Below are positions 18,160 through 27,445 of a stretch of 64,000 nucleotides of DNA, piece by piece. The notes under the pieces are model-generated. The model was not told the origin of the DNA and did not search any database. It worked only from the letters and a program-made list of their open reading frames with translations. Location of the stretch: contig NZ_CALNCS010000021.1 in the NCBI RefSeq assembly GCF_937875145.1, positions 1 through 64,000 on the forward strand. The letters run 5' to 3'. Both the position numbers and the translations under genes were made by a program. The stretch's first letter is position 1; each line of letters begins with the position of its first letter. Origin of the DNA: Alkalibaculum bacchi (GTDB taxonomy: Bacteria; Bacillota; Clostridia; Eubacteriales; Alkalibacteraceae).

Positions 18160-19995
18160 TTGAAGAAAATAACGGGATTGTTGCTTTTTGTTTTGCTGTT
18201 TTGCACTGCTTGCGCATCAGGGAATACAAAATCTCAAGGTGATAAAGAAAAAGAATACACCTTTTTAATTTATATGAATGGCTCTGACCTAGAGAGCGAA
18301 TATAGTGCAGGGACTGAAGACTTGTATGAAATGATGAAAGTAGGTTCAAATGACAATATAAACATCGTTATTGAAACAGGGGGCACAAATAAGTGGAATA
18401 ACTACTATATAGACCCTAGCCAAAATCAAAGATGGCTAGTACAAAAGAGCAATATGACACATTTGGCAGACTTAGGTCAAAAGAATATGGGCGATGGGGA
18501 TACCCTAAGAGACTTTATCACTTGGGGAGTAGAAAATTATCCTGCACAAAAACATGTCTTGATCTTATGGAATCATGGTGGTGGAGCAATATCGGGATTT
18601 GGATACGATGAAAAGTATAATTATGATACACTTCTTTTAGCAGAATTAAGACGAGGTCTAGATGAAGCGTATAAGACTACAAATAAAAAACTAGAGATTA
18701 TCGGATTCGATGCTTGCTTGATGGCTTCTTTAGAAACGGCTAATATGGCAGCGCCTTATTCTAATTATCTTGTGGCTTCAACGGAATTAGAGCCGGCTAT
18801 GGGTTGGGAATATAGCTCCTTTTTAAAAGAAGCCGCTAAAGGCAATATAGATAAAATTGAACTTGGTAAAGCCATTGCAGATGGATTTAATAAAGATGCT
18901 CAAGCCAGATCTCAAGGGGACTTTGTCACTTTATCCATCATCGACTTAAGAAAAACAGACGAATTAACCAAGTCCTTTGAAAAATTTATAGGCAAAGCCA
19001 GCGAAACCATAACCGATTTAGGGACCTTCAATCAGATTTCCAATAGTGTAAGCAGATCTGAATCCTATGGTGGACAATCTCCTGAAGAGGGATATAGCAA
19101 TATGATTGATTTAGGAGACTTAGCAAAAAACTTAGATTCTCAGTATGCAGAGGATAAGGAACGTATTATTGAAGACGTAAGAGATGCGGTGGTTTATCAA
19201 GTAAAGGGAAAATCTAAGCAGGATAGTAGCGGGATATCGGTCTATTTTCCTTATTACAATAAAGAAAACCTCGTATATGAGCTACCAATATATCAAACCA
19301 TAGGCTTTTCAGAAGAGTATAATCAATTCTTAAGCAGATATACAGAAGTAGCGTCAAATGACCAAACAGGAGTAGAGCTAGCAAGTGAAAGTATCCAAAA
19401 TAGAGGTGGAAATTATCGTCTAGCAGTAAAAGAAGAAGATGCAAGGAATGTCAGCAATTCCGTGCTAGTATTAGGAGAAGAAATAGACGAAGAACAAATT
19501 TTATTATATGGTGGTAATCCTAAGACAATATACGACGAAAAAATAGGACAATTAGAGGTAGACTTTAATAATAAATGGATGAGCTTAAATGGTCATTTAG
19601 TATATACTTGTCCGACAAATATTCAAGAGGATTATATTATCTATTCTCTTCCTGTGATCCTCAACGAAGAATATGCAAATATAAGAGTAGCTAAGTATGA
19701 AGACGAAGAGGAATACAAAATCATAGGAGCGTGGCACGGAGTTATACCAGAAAGCATGGCAGTAAGAAAAGAGACGATTCCTATAAATCAAGGGGATGTG
19801 ATTAAGCCTTTATTTAAAATCTACAATACAAACACAAAAGAAACAGAAGATGTCCAAGGAAAACCCTTTATAATAAAAGAAAAACCACAAATTCAATTGA
19901 TGGATTTACCGAACAAAGATTTTGTTATAGGTTTTTGTATCGATGATTATGCATTAAATCAACGATATTCAGAATTTGTGCCAATTGTTGAATAA
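18160..19995 (+). CDS. Clostripain-like (peptidase C11) lipoprotein
   Basis: Probably an exported cysteine protease of family C11. The TTG at 18160 is preferred to one two codons upstream because AAAGAGGG then lies 7-8 bases before it. The N terminus is a signal peptide with a cysteine at residue 18 in FCTAC, a plausible lipid anchor with a weak lipobox. The catalytic histidine is in LILWNHGGG and the catalytic cysteine in GFDACLMASLE. The C-terminal 200 residues (from about 410) form a beta-rich domain. The 611-residue length is typical of clostridial C11 lipoproteins. No adjacent chaperone or substrate gene is seen. Monocistronic. Confidence 0.88.
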   Translation: MKKITGLLLFVLLFCTACASGNTKSQGDKEKEYTFLIYMNGSDLESEYSAGTEDLYEMMKVGSNDNINIVIETGGTNKWNNYYIDPSQNQRWLVQKSNMTHLADLGQKNMGDGDTLRDFITWGVENYPAQKHVLILWNHGGGAISGFGYDEKYNYDTLLLAELRRGLDEAYKTTNKKLEIIGFDACLMASLETANMAAPYSNYLVASTELEPAMGWEYSSFLKEAAKGNIDKIELGKAIADGFNKDAQARSQGDFVTLSIIDLRKTDELTKSFEKFIGKASETITDLGTFNQISNSVSRSESYGGQSPEEGYSNMIDLGDLAKNLDSQYAEDKERIIEDVRDAVVYQVKGKSKQDSSGISVYFPYYNKENLVYELPIYQTIGFSEEYNQFLSRYTEVASNDQTGVELASESIQNRGGNYRLAVKEEDARNVSNSVLVLGEEIDEEQILLYGGNPKTIYDEKIGQLEVDFNNKWMSLNGHLVYTCPTNIQEDYIIYSLPVILNEEYANIRVAKYEDEEEYKIIGAWHGVIPESMAVRKETIPINQGDVIKPLFKIYNTNTKETEDVQGKPFIIKEKPQIQLMDLPNKDFVIGFCIDDYALNQRYSEFVPIVE

Positions 19996-20175
19996 GGTGG
20001 TCAGGTGGTAAGCATTAAGGTGGTAAGGTGGTAAGCATTAAGGTGGTAAGCAAAAGCACCTGTGCCACCATTAGTCGTTTAAGGGTGGAGCGACAAGGGC
20101 GTAGTTCCCTACACTATTTCATTTTAAGACGAGTCAAGGTTTTTCTTACCACCTTACCACCCTACCACCTGGTAC
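19995..20175. repeat. GGTGGT-rich direct and inverted repeats
   Basis: The unit GGTGGTAAGCATTAA occurs in tandem at about 20004-20050. An opposing ACCACCTTACCACCCTACC array lies at about 20147-20167, so the region can fold on itself. Related GGTGGTCAGGTGG words lie at 18060-18075 (inverted), 21624-21638 (inverted), 23008-23020, 26672 and 61333 (inverted). No gene here: the ORF spanning it has no ribosome site. Confidence 0.55.
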
Positions 20176-20293
20176 CTCTTTTACATAAAACTCAGAACTT
20201 ACAACTAAAGTGTAAAGCTTCTGTAAAATGGTATTTTATCTCAAAATCTTATGATATAATCAACTAAAATCTACTACTAGGAGGAACAATTTT

Positions 20294-21163
20294 ATGAAGA
20301 AAAAATTCATTGCTATATTTTTATTTGCTATGTTATCTTTAAACTCTGCTACGGTATTTGCTGACGCGGCTGCAGGAGATGTCATCGTCACATTAGGCGA
20401 TAACTTGACAATAACTGAAAAAGAAGCCATATTAGCAGAATTCAACCCACCGGAAAATGCACAGATGATCGTTACTACCAATGCAGAAGAACACAAGTAT
20501 TTAGGAGATGTAGTTCCAGCAGGAAAGATTGGAAAGAACGCTATTTCTTCTGCTATGATTACTTATACGGAAAAGGGCAGTGGTATCAAAGTGACTACTA
20601 GTGATAAAATTACTTATATTACAGAACAGACCTATATCAATGCTTTGGTGACAGCTGGAGTAGAAGACGCCGATATCCAAATTACAGCACCTAAAAATGC
20701 ATCAGGTACAGCAGCTTTGACGGGGATTATGAAGGCTTATGAAGTATCTACAGGTGAAGTCATCGACGAGGATGTAAAAAAGGTAGCCAATGAAGAGATG
20801 ATTCGTACAGCCGAATTAGGTGAAGAAATAGGTGACGAAAAAGCTACAGAAATTATCAATGAAATCAAAAGAGAAATCGCCGAAAAGAATCCTAAGACAA
20901 AAGAAGAAGTGCGAGACATCGTTATCAATATTGTCAATAATTTTAATATTAGCTTAAGTGACGCACAAATCGAAAAACTAGTCGCTTTATTTGATAAAAT
21001 GAAGGGCTTAGATATCGACTGGAACCAAGTATCCAATCAAATTGAAAATATTGCAGGCAAAGCCTCTGATTATTTGTCCTCAGAAGAAGGTCAGGGATTC
21101 TTGCAAGGTGTAAAATCTTTCTTTAATGGATTAATAGATTGGATTGCATCCCTATTTAAATAA
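20294..21163 (+). CDS. Secreted DUF1002 family protein
   Basis: A 289-residue exported protein: a Lys-rich start and hydrophobic core end at an Ala-type signal peptidase site (VFADAAA, about residue 24). The body matches the DUF1002 (YpuA-like) family, with AGDVIVTLGDNLT, then ITAPKNASGTAALTGIMKAYE near residues 134-154 and a helical C-terminal half. The function is unknown in the family. The ending LIDWIASLFK is amphipathic. GGAGGAAC precedes the ATG. A TATAAT word lies just upstream. Monocistronic. Confidence 0.85.
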   Translation: MKKKFIAIFLFAMLSLNSATVFADAAAGDVIVTLGDNLTITEKEAILAEFNPPENAQMIVTTNAEEHKYLGDVVPAGKIGKNAISSAMITYTEKGSGIKVTTSDKITYITEQTYINALVTAGVEDADIQITAPKNASGTAALTGIMKAYEVSTGEVIDEDVKKVANEEMIRTAELGEEIGDEKATEIINEIKREIAEKNPKTKEEVRDIVINIVNNFNISLSDAQIEKLVALFDKMKGLDIDWNQVSNQIENIAGKASDYLSSEEGQGFLQGVKSFFNGLIDWIASLFK

Positions 21164-21248
21164 GCCAATAGCCATAAGTGATGATGTCAATACACATCAT
21201 CACTTATATTCTTGTATAGAAAAAAGTATTGTTCTACTAAGATTTTTA

Positions 21249-21277
21249 TTGACAATTTCCATACGCTCATGTAGAAT
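21249..21277 (+). promoter_or_regulatory. Promoter of the pyrimidine operon leader
   Basis: TTGACA at 21249-21254 and TAGAAT at 21272-21277, 17-base spacing, about 380 bases before pyrB. Confidence 0.65.
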
Positions 21278-21355
21278 ATGTGTAATAAAAAATTACTTTT
21301 AACTTGGTACGAGATACTGGGAAGGTATATATAATAGGATTCTTAGACTTATTAT

Positions 21356-21386
21356 GCCTCTTTGTATCTACAAGAGAGGCTTTTTT
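21356..21386 (+). terminator. Leader terminator (attenuator candidate) of the pyr operon
   Basis: GCCTCT pairs with AGAGGC, followed by TTTTTT, about 80 bases after the presumed transcription start and before pyrB. A terminator in this place suggests attenuation. I do not see a clear PyrR-binding consensus, so the effector is unknown. Confidence 0.65.
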
Positions 21387-21510
21387 GTGCCTAAGAAAGC
21401 TTTATTTATTGTAAGTCTTGAGTTAAGTACAGTAGTTTATAACAGTTGTACGGTTGGATGGGAAAACCTTAAGCCACTATTCGTGGCTGATTGGATTTTG
21501 CTGATCACCT

Positions 21511-21562
21511 GGGGCAATACCTAGTTTATCTCACACAAGCGAGAGAAATTAGGTATTGCCCC
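21511..21562. repeat. Long palindrome in the pyr leader
   Basis: Two 22-base arms (21511-21532 and 21541-21562) match at 20 positions around an 8-base loop. The outer 13 bases GGGGCAATACCTA are perfect. There is no T-run, so it is not a typical terminator. Confidence 0.7.
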
Positions 21563-21660
21563 CCGCCAAAGTTGGCGAGGTTTGTAGCGATAGAAAGAAG
21601 CTAGATGCCCGCAACCTACGGCTGACCACCCGACCACCTAAAAGATGAGGAGTGAAACCT

Positions 21661-22581
21661 ATGTTAAAGGGAAAACATTTCATAGAACCACACGATTTTG
21701 ATTTAAACGAATTAGATAGTATTTTCAGGTTAGCTGATAAGATTATTGCAAATCCTAATGAGTACTTAGACATTTGCAAAGGTAAATTATTGGCTAGCCT
21801 TTTTTTTGAGCCATCTACTAGAACTAGATTTAGTTTTGAATCGGCGATGCTTCGATTAGGTGGTCAGATTATAGGATTTGACGATCCTGGCAATTCCTCT
21901 ACTGCTAAAGGAGAGTCCTTTGGAGATACGATCCAAACAGTAGGTTGTTATGCGGATATTGCAATTATTCGCCACCCTAAGGAAGGTACTGCCAAGCTGG
22001 CTACCAAATATACTGAGGATATGCCTATTATCAATGCTGGAGATGGAGGGCACCAGCATCCAACACAGACATTGACGGATTTATTGACTATTAGAAACTT
22101 AAAGGGAAGTTTGAGTAATCACGTTGTAGGCCTTTGTGGAGACCTTAAGTTTGGTCGAACGGTTCACTCTATTGTAAAGGCTTTAAACCGATACAGCAAT
22201 GTGAAGTTCATCTTTATCTCACCTGAAGAATTGACGATCCCTCAGTATATAAAAGAGGAACTCTCTAATACGAGCTATACAGAAACCAGCAATTTAGAAA
22301 ATGTCATCGATCAAGTAGACATACTATACATGACCAGAGTACAAAGAGAGCGCTTTGTTAGTGAGTTTGAGTACCAAAGATTAAAAGATTATTACATTCT
22401 AGATAAAGAAAAATTACAAAGGGCTAAAAAGGATATGATCATCATGCATCCATTGCCAAGAGTCAATGAAATAGCAAAGGAAGTAGATCGCGATAAACGA
22501 GCAGTATACTTTAAACAGGCCAAATTCGGCATGTACGTCCGCATGGCTCTAATTATCAAATTACTAGGCTTGGAGGGGTAA
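21661..22581 (+). CDS. pyrB: Aspartate carbamoyltransferase catalytic chain
   Basis: Condenses carbamoyl phosphate with aspartate in de novo pyrimidine synthesis. The carbamoyl-phosphate motif [13 protein letters not shown], the [12 protein letters not shown] motif and the aspartate-side HPLPRVNEI are present. The ATG at 21661 is chosen over a GTG at 21652 because the ribosome site GAGGAG ends at 21651, too close to the GTG. That gives 306 residues, normal for the family. The regulatory chain gene follows after 2 bases, so a PyrB-PyrI dodecamer of the enterobacterial type is expected. First gene of the pyr operon. Confidence 0.95.
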   Translation: MLKGKHFIEPHDFDLNELDSIFRLADKIIANPNEYLDICKGKLLASLFFEPSTRTRFSFESAMLRLGGQIIGFDDPGNSSTAKGESFGDTIQTVGCYADIAIIRHPKEGTAKLATKYTEDMPIINAGDGGHQHPTQTLTDLLTIRNLKGSLSNHVVGLCGDLKFGRTVHSIVKALNRYSNVKFIFISPEELTIPQYIKEELSNTSYTETSNLENVIDQVDILYMTRVQRERFVSEFEYQRLKDYYILDKEKLQRAKKDMIIMHPLPRVNEIAKEVDRDKRAVYFKQAKFGMYVRMALIIKLLGLEG

Positions 22582-22583
22582 AT

Positions 22584-23006
22584 ATGATAAATGTATCAAA
22601 AATCAAGAAGGGAATCGTTATTGATCATATCGAATACGGTCATGGATTTCAAATTTTTAAACAGCTAAAACTTCACGAAATAGAAGATGTAGTAGTAATC
22701 CTTCGAAATATTCCAAGCAAAAAAATGGGTAAGAAGGACTTGATAAAAATAGAGACAGACTTAGATCTTAACTTTGATATACTAGGTCTAATGGATCCTA
22801 ATGCTACAGTCAATATTGTAGAAAATGGAGAGATTAAATCTAAAATCAAACTAAGTCTACCTAAGAAAGTATACGGTACCCTAAAATGCAAAAACCCAAG
22901 GTGTATCACAAATTGTGAAGAAGTGCCGACAATTGAATTTACTTTAGTTGATTGTAAGAAAAAGGAGTATAAATGTGAGTATTGCGATGCGAGAACACAT
23001 TTGTAA
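22584..23006 (+). CDS. pyrI: Aspartate carbamoyltransferase regulatory chain
   Basis: A 140-residue allosteric subunit that binds nucleotides (CTP/ATP in the family) and holds the catalytic trimers together. The N-terminal effector domain runs to about residue 95. The C-terminal zinc domain shows four cysteines: CKNPRC-x-TNC and later CEYC. GGAGGGG precedes the ATG, which follows the pyrB stop directly, so the two genes are translationally linked. PyrI implies end-product feedback on this pathway. Confidence 0.95.
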   Translation: MINVSKIKKGIVIDHIEYGHGFQIFKQLKLHEIEDVVVILRNIPSKKMGKKDLIKIETDLDLNFDILGLMDPNATVNIVENGEIKSKIKLSLPKKVYGTLKCKNPRCITNCEEVPTIEFTLVDCKKKEYKCEYCDARTHL

Positions 23007-23088
23007 ATAGGTGGTTAGGTCAAATCCACCATTGCAGAATAACCTGCTGATTTCACTTAGAACTTAAAACTCAAACGGAGGTATGAGG

Positions 23089-24231
23089 ATGATTATAAAT
23101 AATGTAGAGATTGTAGACCAATATGGTCGAAGGAAGGGAAATATTCTTGTTAAAGACGGGATTATTGTAGACACGAACGTTAAGGGGAATTATGAAAATC
23201 ACCAAGTTATTGATGGTTCAGATTATACCCTTATGCCTTCTTTTATTGATATGCACACTCACCTTCGGGATCCGGGTTTTGAGTATAAAGAGGATATGGA
23301 AACGGGTATGAGAGCAGCTTTAAAGGGGGGATATACCCATTTGGCGGCTATGGCCAATACCAATCCGATTACGGACAATTTTGAAATGGTTGTAGAGAAC
23401 CTTTCAAAGAGTAAAGAGCTTAATTTATGTAATCTCACTCAAATATGTGCTTTGACGAAAGACTTTGGAGAGGAATTCGTTGATTTAGAAAAAATAATAG
23501 CTGTCACAAAGGTGTTTTCAAACGATGGAAAGACTGTTGCAGGTGAAGATATCATGAGGGAGGGCTTAAAACGATCTAAGGAGTTAGGGTTTGTTCTTGC
23601 CACTCACTGTGAACCAGAGGTTGAAATCGTAAAAAGAGATTTAAATATATTAAGAGAAGTACCTGGAAATCTGCACATTTGCCATGTGAGTGAAAAAGAA
23701 ACCCTGAATCTTATTCGAAAAGCAAAAAAAGAAGGTCTACATTTTACTTGTGAGGTAACTCCTCATCATGTATTTGATAACGATGTAGATTACAAGGTCA
23801 GCCCACCCTTCGGGACAAGAGCAGATCGTCAGGCTCTCATAGAAGGCATTAAAGATGGAATCATCGATTTATGTGCTACGGATCACGCTCCTCATTCTAA
23901 AGAGGACAAAGAAAAGGGCTCCCCTGGAATCAGCAATATAGAGGTGGCTTTTTCTATGTACTGGAAGGTGTTTCATGAAGAAAATATTCCACTAGAAAAG
24001 TTGAGCCAAATGATGAGTTACCAGCCAGCGAAAATTCTTGGTTTGAACTGTGGTGAAATAGTTGTCGGTAGAGAAGCCAATGTAGTGCTAATCGATGAAA
24101 ATAAAGAGACCACTATAGATATAAAGGGTTTTGTTTCGAAATCCAATAATAACCCTTTCCACGGGCGTAAAGTTAAGGGGAAGGTAATGATGACTATAAA
24201 AAGAGGAGAAGTTATATATGATAATCGATAG
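23089..24231 (+). CDS. pyrC: Dihydroorotase
   Basis: Zinc amidohydrolase cyclising carbamoyl-aspartate to dihydroorotate. The metal motif DMHTHLRDPG lies near residues 51-60. Later metal ligands appear in THCEPE, HICHVSEKE and ATDHAPHSKEDK. The ATG at 23089 is preferred to one six bases upstream because GGAGG is then 7 bases away rather than 1. The resulting 380 residues are slightly short for the 420-residue bacterial class I enzymes but contain all the motifs. The gene overlaps the next by 14 bases. Confidence 0.92.
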   Translation: MIINNVEIVDQYGRRKGNILVKDGIIVDTNVKGNYENHQVIDGSDYTLMPSFIDMHTHLRDPGFEYKEDMETGMRAALKGGYTHLAAMANTNPITDNFEMVVENLSKSKELNLCNLTQICALTKDFGEEFVDLEKIIAVTKVFSNDGKTVAGEDIMREGLKRSKELGFVLATHCEPEVEIVKRDLNILREVPGNLHICHVSEKETLNLIRKAKKEGLHFTCEVTPHHVFDNDVDYKVSPPFGTRADRQALIEGIKDGIIDLCATDHAPHSKEDKEKGSPGISNIEVAFSMYWKVFHEENIPLEKLSQMMSYQPAKILGLNCGEIVVGREANVVLIDENKETTIDIKGFVSKSNNNPFHGRKVKGKVMMTIKRGEVIYDNR

Positions 24232-25072
24232 ATTGTATCAAGAAGCCATAGAAAAGAGCCCCATATGTTTAGGTTTAGATTCACAAGAATCTTATTTTCC
24301 ACAGTATTTTTCAGATAAGAAAATAAGCATTGGAGAAAAGCTCTTTTTGTTTAATAAAAATATTATTGATCACACTTTAGACTTAGTAGCTTGTTACAAG
24401 GTTCAAGTAGCCTACTATGAAGCCTTAGGATTAGAAGGGATGGAGGCTTACTCTAAGACTCTTAACTACATCAAAGAGGTAAATAAGATCTCTATTGCAG
24501 ATATAAAGAGAGGAGATATTTCTGCAACAGGGCAGATGTACGCTAAAGGACATTTTACAGGAGATTTTGAGGCGGACATGTTAACTATAAACGCCTATAT
24601 GGGAGAGGACGCTGTATCTCCTTACTATCCGTATATCGAGGAGAGTGGAAAGGGTCTATTTATACTCTTAAAAACCTCTAATTCAAGTGCAAAGGAAATA
24701 CAAGATATAAATTGCAATGGAAGGCCCTATTACGAGCATATGGCAAAGCTCATTGAAAAGTGGGGTAATCGATTTTTAGGAGACTCTGGTTTTAGCTCTA
24801 TAGGTGCAGTAGTAGGTCTTACTTATCCAAAAGAATTTGAAGTCATTCAAGAGCTTTTACCAAAGACCTTTTACTTGGTGCCTGGTTATGGAGCCCAAGG
24901 AGGAAAAGGTGAGGATATAGGTAGAATACTTAAGAAAAGCAGATGTGCAGTAATTAATTCTTCTAGGGGGTTAATTACTGCCCACAAGGGTATAAATGAA
25001 GGAGAAAACTGCTGGGATGAAATTAGAAGGGCTACCCTGCGAATGAAGGAGGATTTAGAAGCTTGGCTATAG
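24218..25072 (+). CDS. pyrF: Orotidine 5'-phosphate decarboxylase
   Basis: Last step to UMP. The 284-residue protein belongs to the longer subfamily of OMP decarboxylases (about 270-300 residues). GLDSQ at the N terminus and the catalytic ADIKRGDISATG segment (about residues 94-105) give the Asp-Lys pair. The C-terminal phosphate loop VPGYGAQGG is present. The start overlaps the end of pyrC; AGAGGAGAAG precedes it. The end overlaps pyrK by 10 bases. Confidence 0.93.
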   Translation: MIIDRLYQEAIEKSPICLGLDSQESYFPQYFSDKKISIGEKLFLFNKNIIDHTLDLVACYKVQVAYYEALGLEGMEAYSKTLNYIKEVNKISIADIKRGDISATGQMYAKGHFTGDFEADMLTINAYMGEDAVSPYYPYIEESGKGLFILLKTSNSSAKEIQDINCNGRPYYEHMAKLIEKWGNRFLGDSGFSSIGAVVGLTYPKEFEVIQELLPKTFYLVPGYGAQGGKGEDIGRILKKSRCAVINSSRGLITAHKGINEGENCWDEIRRATLRMKEDLEAWL

Positions 25073-25770
25073 TTGTAGAAAATGTCTGTGTACAAGATAA
25101 TATGTACTCTTTAAGTGTTGAGTATTCAGGAAGTTGCAAAATGGGCCAGTTTTTTATGCTGCGATGTTGGGATTTTGAACCACTTTTATCAAGACCTATT
25201 AGCATTTATGATTTTCAAGATGGTATCGTAAAATTTTTGTACCAAGTAATGGGCAAAGGAACGGAAAAGTTATCAAAACTTAAAGCAAAAGATCAAATTA
25301 CCCTTCAAGGACCCTATGGAAATGGATTTCCTTATTTACAGGAGGAGAATATTACCCTCGTAGGTGGTGGAATGGGCATTGCACCACTACACTACGCAGT
25401 AAAAGAACTATATAGAATCAATCCTACTAGACACATGGAAATTTACCTAGGAGCTCGAGAGGAAAACCCAATAATAGAGCAGTTTAAAGAAGAATTTCCA
25501 AATGTAAAGGTCAATATAGGAGGTATCATAACAGAAGATATAGAGTATAAAAAAGACCACGTGATCTTTACCTGTGGACCTGAAATTATGATGAGAATCA
25601 TTTCGGAGGAAGGTAAAAGTCAAGGAATTGTGGTATACGCCTCTGTAGAAAAGAGAATGGCATGCGGTGTTGGCGCTTGCTTAGGCTGTACATGTAAGAC
25701 GACAAAAGGTAATAAGAGAACCTGTAAAGATGGTCCAGTGTTTTTAGGGGAGGAAATCTTATATGAGTAG
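25063..25770 (+). CDS. pyrK: Dihydroorotate dehydrogenase B electron-transfer subunit
   Basis: FAD and 2Fe-2S subunit that passes electrons from PyrD to NAD. The FAD/NAD reductase fold shows SRPISIYDF and the nucleotide-binding VGGGMGIAPLHYA. The iron-sulfur cysteines are in CGVGACLGCTC and a following TCKDG. The start is TTG at 25063 with GAAGGAGG upstream. The gene overlaps pyrF by 10 bases and pyrD by 8. At 235 residues it is a little shorter than most PyrK (about 250). Confidence 0.93.
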   Translation: MAIVVENVCVQDNMYSLSVEYSGSCKMGQFFMLRCWDFEPLLSRPISIYDFQDGIVKFLYQVMGKGTEKLSKLKAKDQITLQGPYGNGFPYLQEENITLVGGGMGIAPLHYAVKELYRINPTRHMEIYLGAREENPIIEQFKEEFPNVKVNIGGIITEDIEYKKDHVIFTCGPEIMMRIISEEGKSQGIVVYASVEKRMACGVGACLGCTCKTTKGNKRTCKDGPVFLGEEILYE

Positions 25771-26665
25771 ATTAGAGACAACGTTTATGGATACCCTGCT
25801 GAAAAACCCCGTAGTCGTAGCATCTGGAACCTATGGATACGGAGAAGAGTACGTAGATTATTACAATCCAGCACTTTTAGGTGGCGTTTGTAGTAAAGGA
25901 ATTACCCGCTATCCAAAGCTTGGAAATGATGGCATACGGTTGTGGGAGACCCCAAGTGGTCTATTAAACAGCATCGGATTAGAAAACCCAGGTATTGAGA
26001 CTTTTATAGAGAAGCATTTAAAAAAGATGAACTTACTAAATACGGCGGTAATCGTTAATGTAGGCGGTAATACTATAGATGAATACTTAGAGTCTGTGGA
26101 GCTTTTAAATGATTGCAATATTGATTTTATTGAGTTAAACATCTCTTGCCCTAATGTAAAGGTAGGGGGGATGGCGTTCGGCATAAAGGCAAAATCTGCG
26201 GCAAAGGTTGTATCTAAGGTTACAAATATAAGCAAGCATAAGATTATGGTTAAATTATCACCAAATGCAGAAAATATCGTAGAAATGGCAAAAGCTTGTG
26301 AAGATAACGGAGCAGATGGACTCTCCTTAGTAAACACCTTTCAAGGAATGGCAATTGATATACACAAGAAAAAAGCAGCCTTTGATAATCTATACGCGGG
26401 ATTATCTGGACCAGCTATAAAGCCTATTGCCCTTCGAATGGTCCATCAAGTATACAAAAATGTCAATATCCCTATCATGGGCTTAGGAGGAATAAGCACC
26501 TGGCAAGATGCACTAGAGTTTATTATGGCAGGAGCTACAGCCATCCAAATAGGAACAGCCAACTTTATCAATCCCATGACGCCTATAGAGATTATAAGAG
26601 GATTAGAGGAGTATTGTGTGAAGAATGATGTGGAGAGTGTTGGGGAGTTAGTGGGAATTGTTTAA
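25763..26665 (+). CDS. pyrD: Dihydroorotate dehydrogenase B catalytic subunit
   Basis: Class 1B FMN enzyme oxidising dihydroorotate to orotate in complex with PyrK. Motifs visible: NPVVVASGTYGYG near the N terminus, ELNISCPNV with the catalytic cysteine (about residue 130), and the FMN phosphate site GLGGIST. The 300-residue length is normal. It overlaps pyrK. After it a 198-base gap with a dispersed repeat interrupts the otherwise tight operon. Confidence 0.95.
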   Translation: MSRLETTFMDTLLKNPVVVASGTYGYGEEYVDYYNPALLGGVCSKGITRYPKLGNDGIRLWETPSGLLNSIGLENPGIETFIEKHLKKMNLLNTAVIVNVGGNTIDEYLESVELLNDCNIDFIELNISCPNVKVGGMAFGIKAKSAAKVVSKVTNISKHKIMVKLSPNAENIVEMAKACEDNGADGLSLVNTFQGMAIDIHKKKAAFDNLYAGLSGPAIKPIALRMVHQVYKNVNIPIMGLGGISTWQDALEFIMAGATAIQIGTANFINPMTPIEIIRGLEEYCVKNDVESVGELVGIV

Positions 26666-26668
26666 GCT

Positions 26669-26760
26669 CAGGTGGTAAGGCGGACAGCAAATATACGACT
26701 TACGTCGCAATAAACAATGTATTGAGGCACTTGAACAAATCGCATATTTATACTCTTCTA
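26669..26760 (+). repeat. Dispersed palindromic intergenic repeat, copy B
   Basis: Inserted between pyrD and pyrE. AGGTGGTAAGGCGGAC is followed by AATATACGACTTACGTCGCA (26690-26709; 18 of 20 match copy A), degraded GAACAAT units, then TCGCATATTTATACT (26740-26754; 14 of 15 match). Same order as copy A read on the opposite strand. Confidence 0.6.
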
Positions 26761-26863
26761 TGTCTATTGAAGCTTTTGTGCTTCGAACAACTGTTTAACC
26801 ATCGTTCCACTATTGTTCTTATACTTACAGCGTAGAACTTAGAATTACAAAGGAGGAAAAATA

Positions 26864-27433
26864 ATGAGTCAAAAAATCATTAATATATTAAAAGAAACAG
26901 GTGCGTTTTTGGAAGGGCATTTTTTATTGTCTTCCGGTAAACACAGTGGAGGATATGTACAGTGTGCCAAGGTACTTCGGTTTCCGGATAAGGCAGAAAA
27001 GGTACTAAAACCCGTAGTAGAACAATTAAAAAATGTAAAGATCGACAAAGTCATTGGACCTGCAATGGGTGGCGTGGTTGTATCTTATGAAGTAGGGCGG
27101 CAATTAGGTAAAGAAAGTTTATTTACAGAGAGAAAAGATGGCGTAATGGAACTTAGAAGAGGGTTTGAGATTGTTCCTGGAGACAAGGTGATTATTGCGG
27201 AAGACGTAGTAACTACCGGAAAATCAACCATTGAAACAAAAGAAGCCCTAGAAAAGCTAGGGGCAGAAGTAATAGGCGTTGCCTGCATTGTAAAGCGAGT
27301 GAAAGAAGACATAGGCATGCCAATTTACTGTGCTGTGGATTTAAATATTGAGGTTTATGATTCAGAGGATTGTCCAATCTGTTCAACGGGACAAGAATTA
27401 GTAAAGCCAGGCAGTAGAGATATGAAAAAATAA
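26864..27433 (+). CDS. pyrE: Orotate phosphoribosyltransferase
   Basis: Transfers phosphoribosyl from PRPP to orotate. The PRPP loop EDVVTTGKST (about residues 110-119) is clear. The N-terminal GHFLLSSGKHS motif and a C-terminal CPIC segment match the 185-200-residue PyrE subgroup found in clostridia. GGAGG precedes the ATG. Upstream is the repeat-containing gap; downstream carA follows after 12 bases. Confidence 0.95.
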   Translation: MSQKIINILKETGAFLEGHFLLSSGKHSGGYVQCAKVLRFPDKAEKVLKPVVEQLKNVKIDKVIGPAMGGVVVSYEVGRQLGKESLFTERKDGVMELRRGFEIVPGDKVIIAEDVVTTGKSTIETKEALEKLGAEVIGVACIVKRVKEDIGMPIYCAVDLNIEVYDSEDCPICSTGQELVKPGSRDMKK

Positions 27434-27445
27434 TAGGAGGGTTCT

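Noticed and set aside
20028..20267. 79-codon ORF upstream of the DUF1002 gene
   Set aside because: Spelled by GGTGGT repeats, with no ribosome site and no plausible domain.
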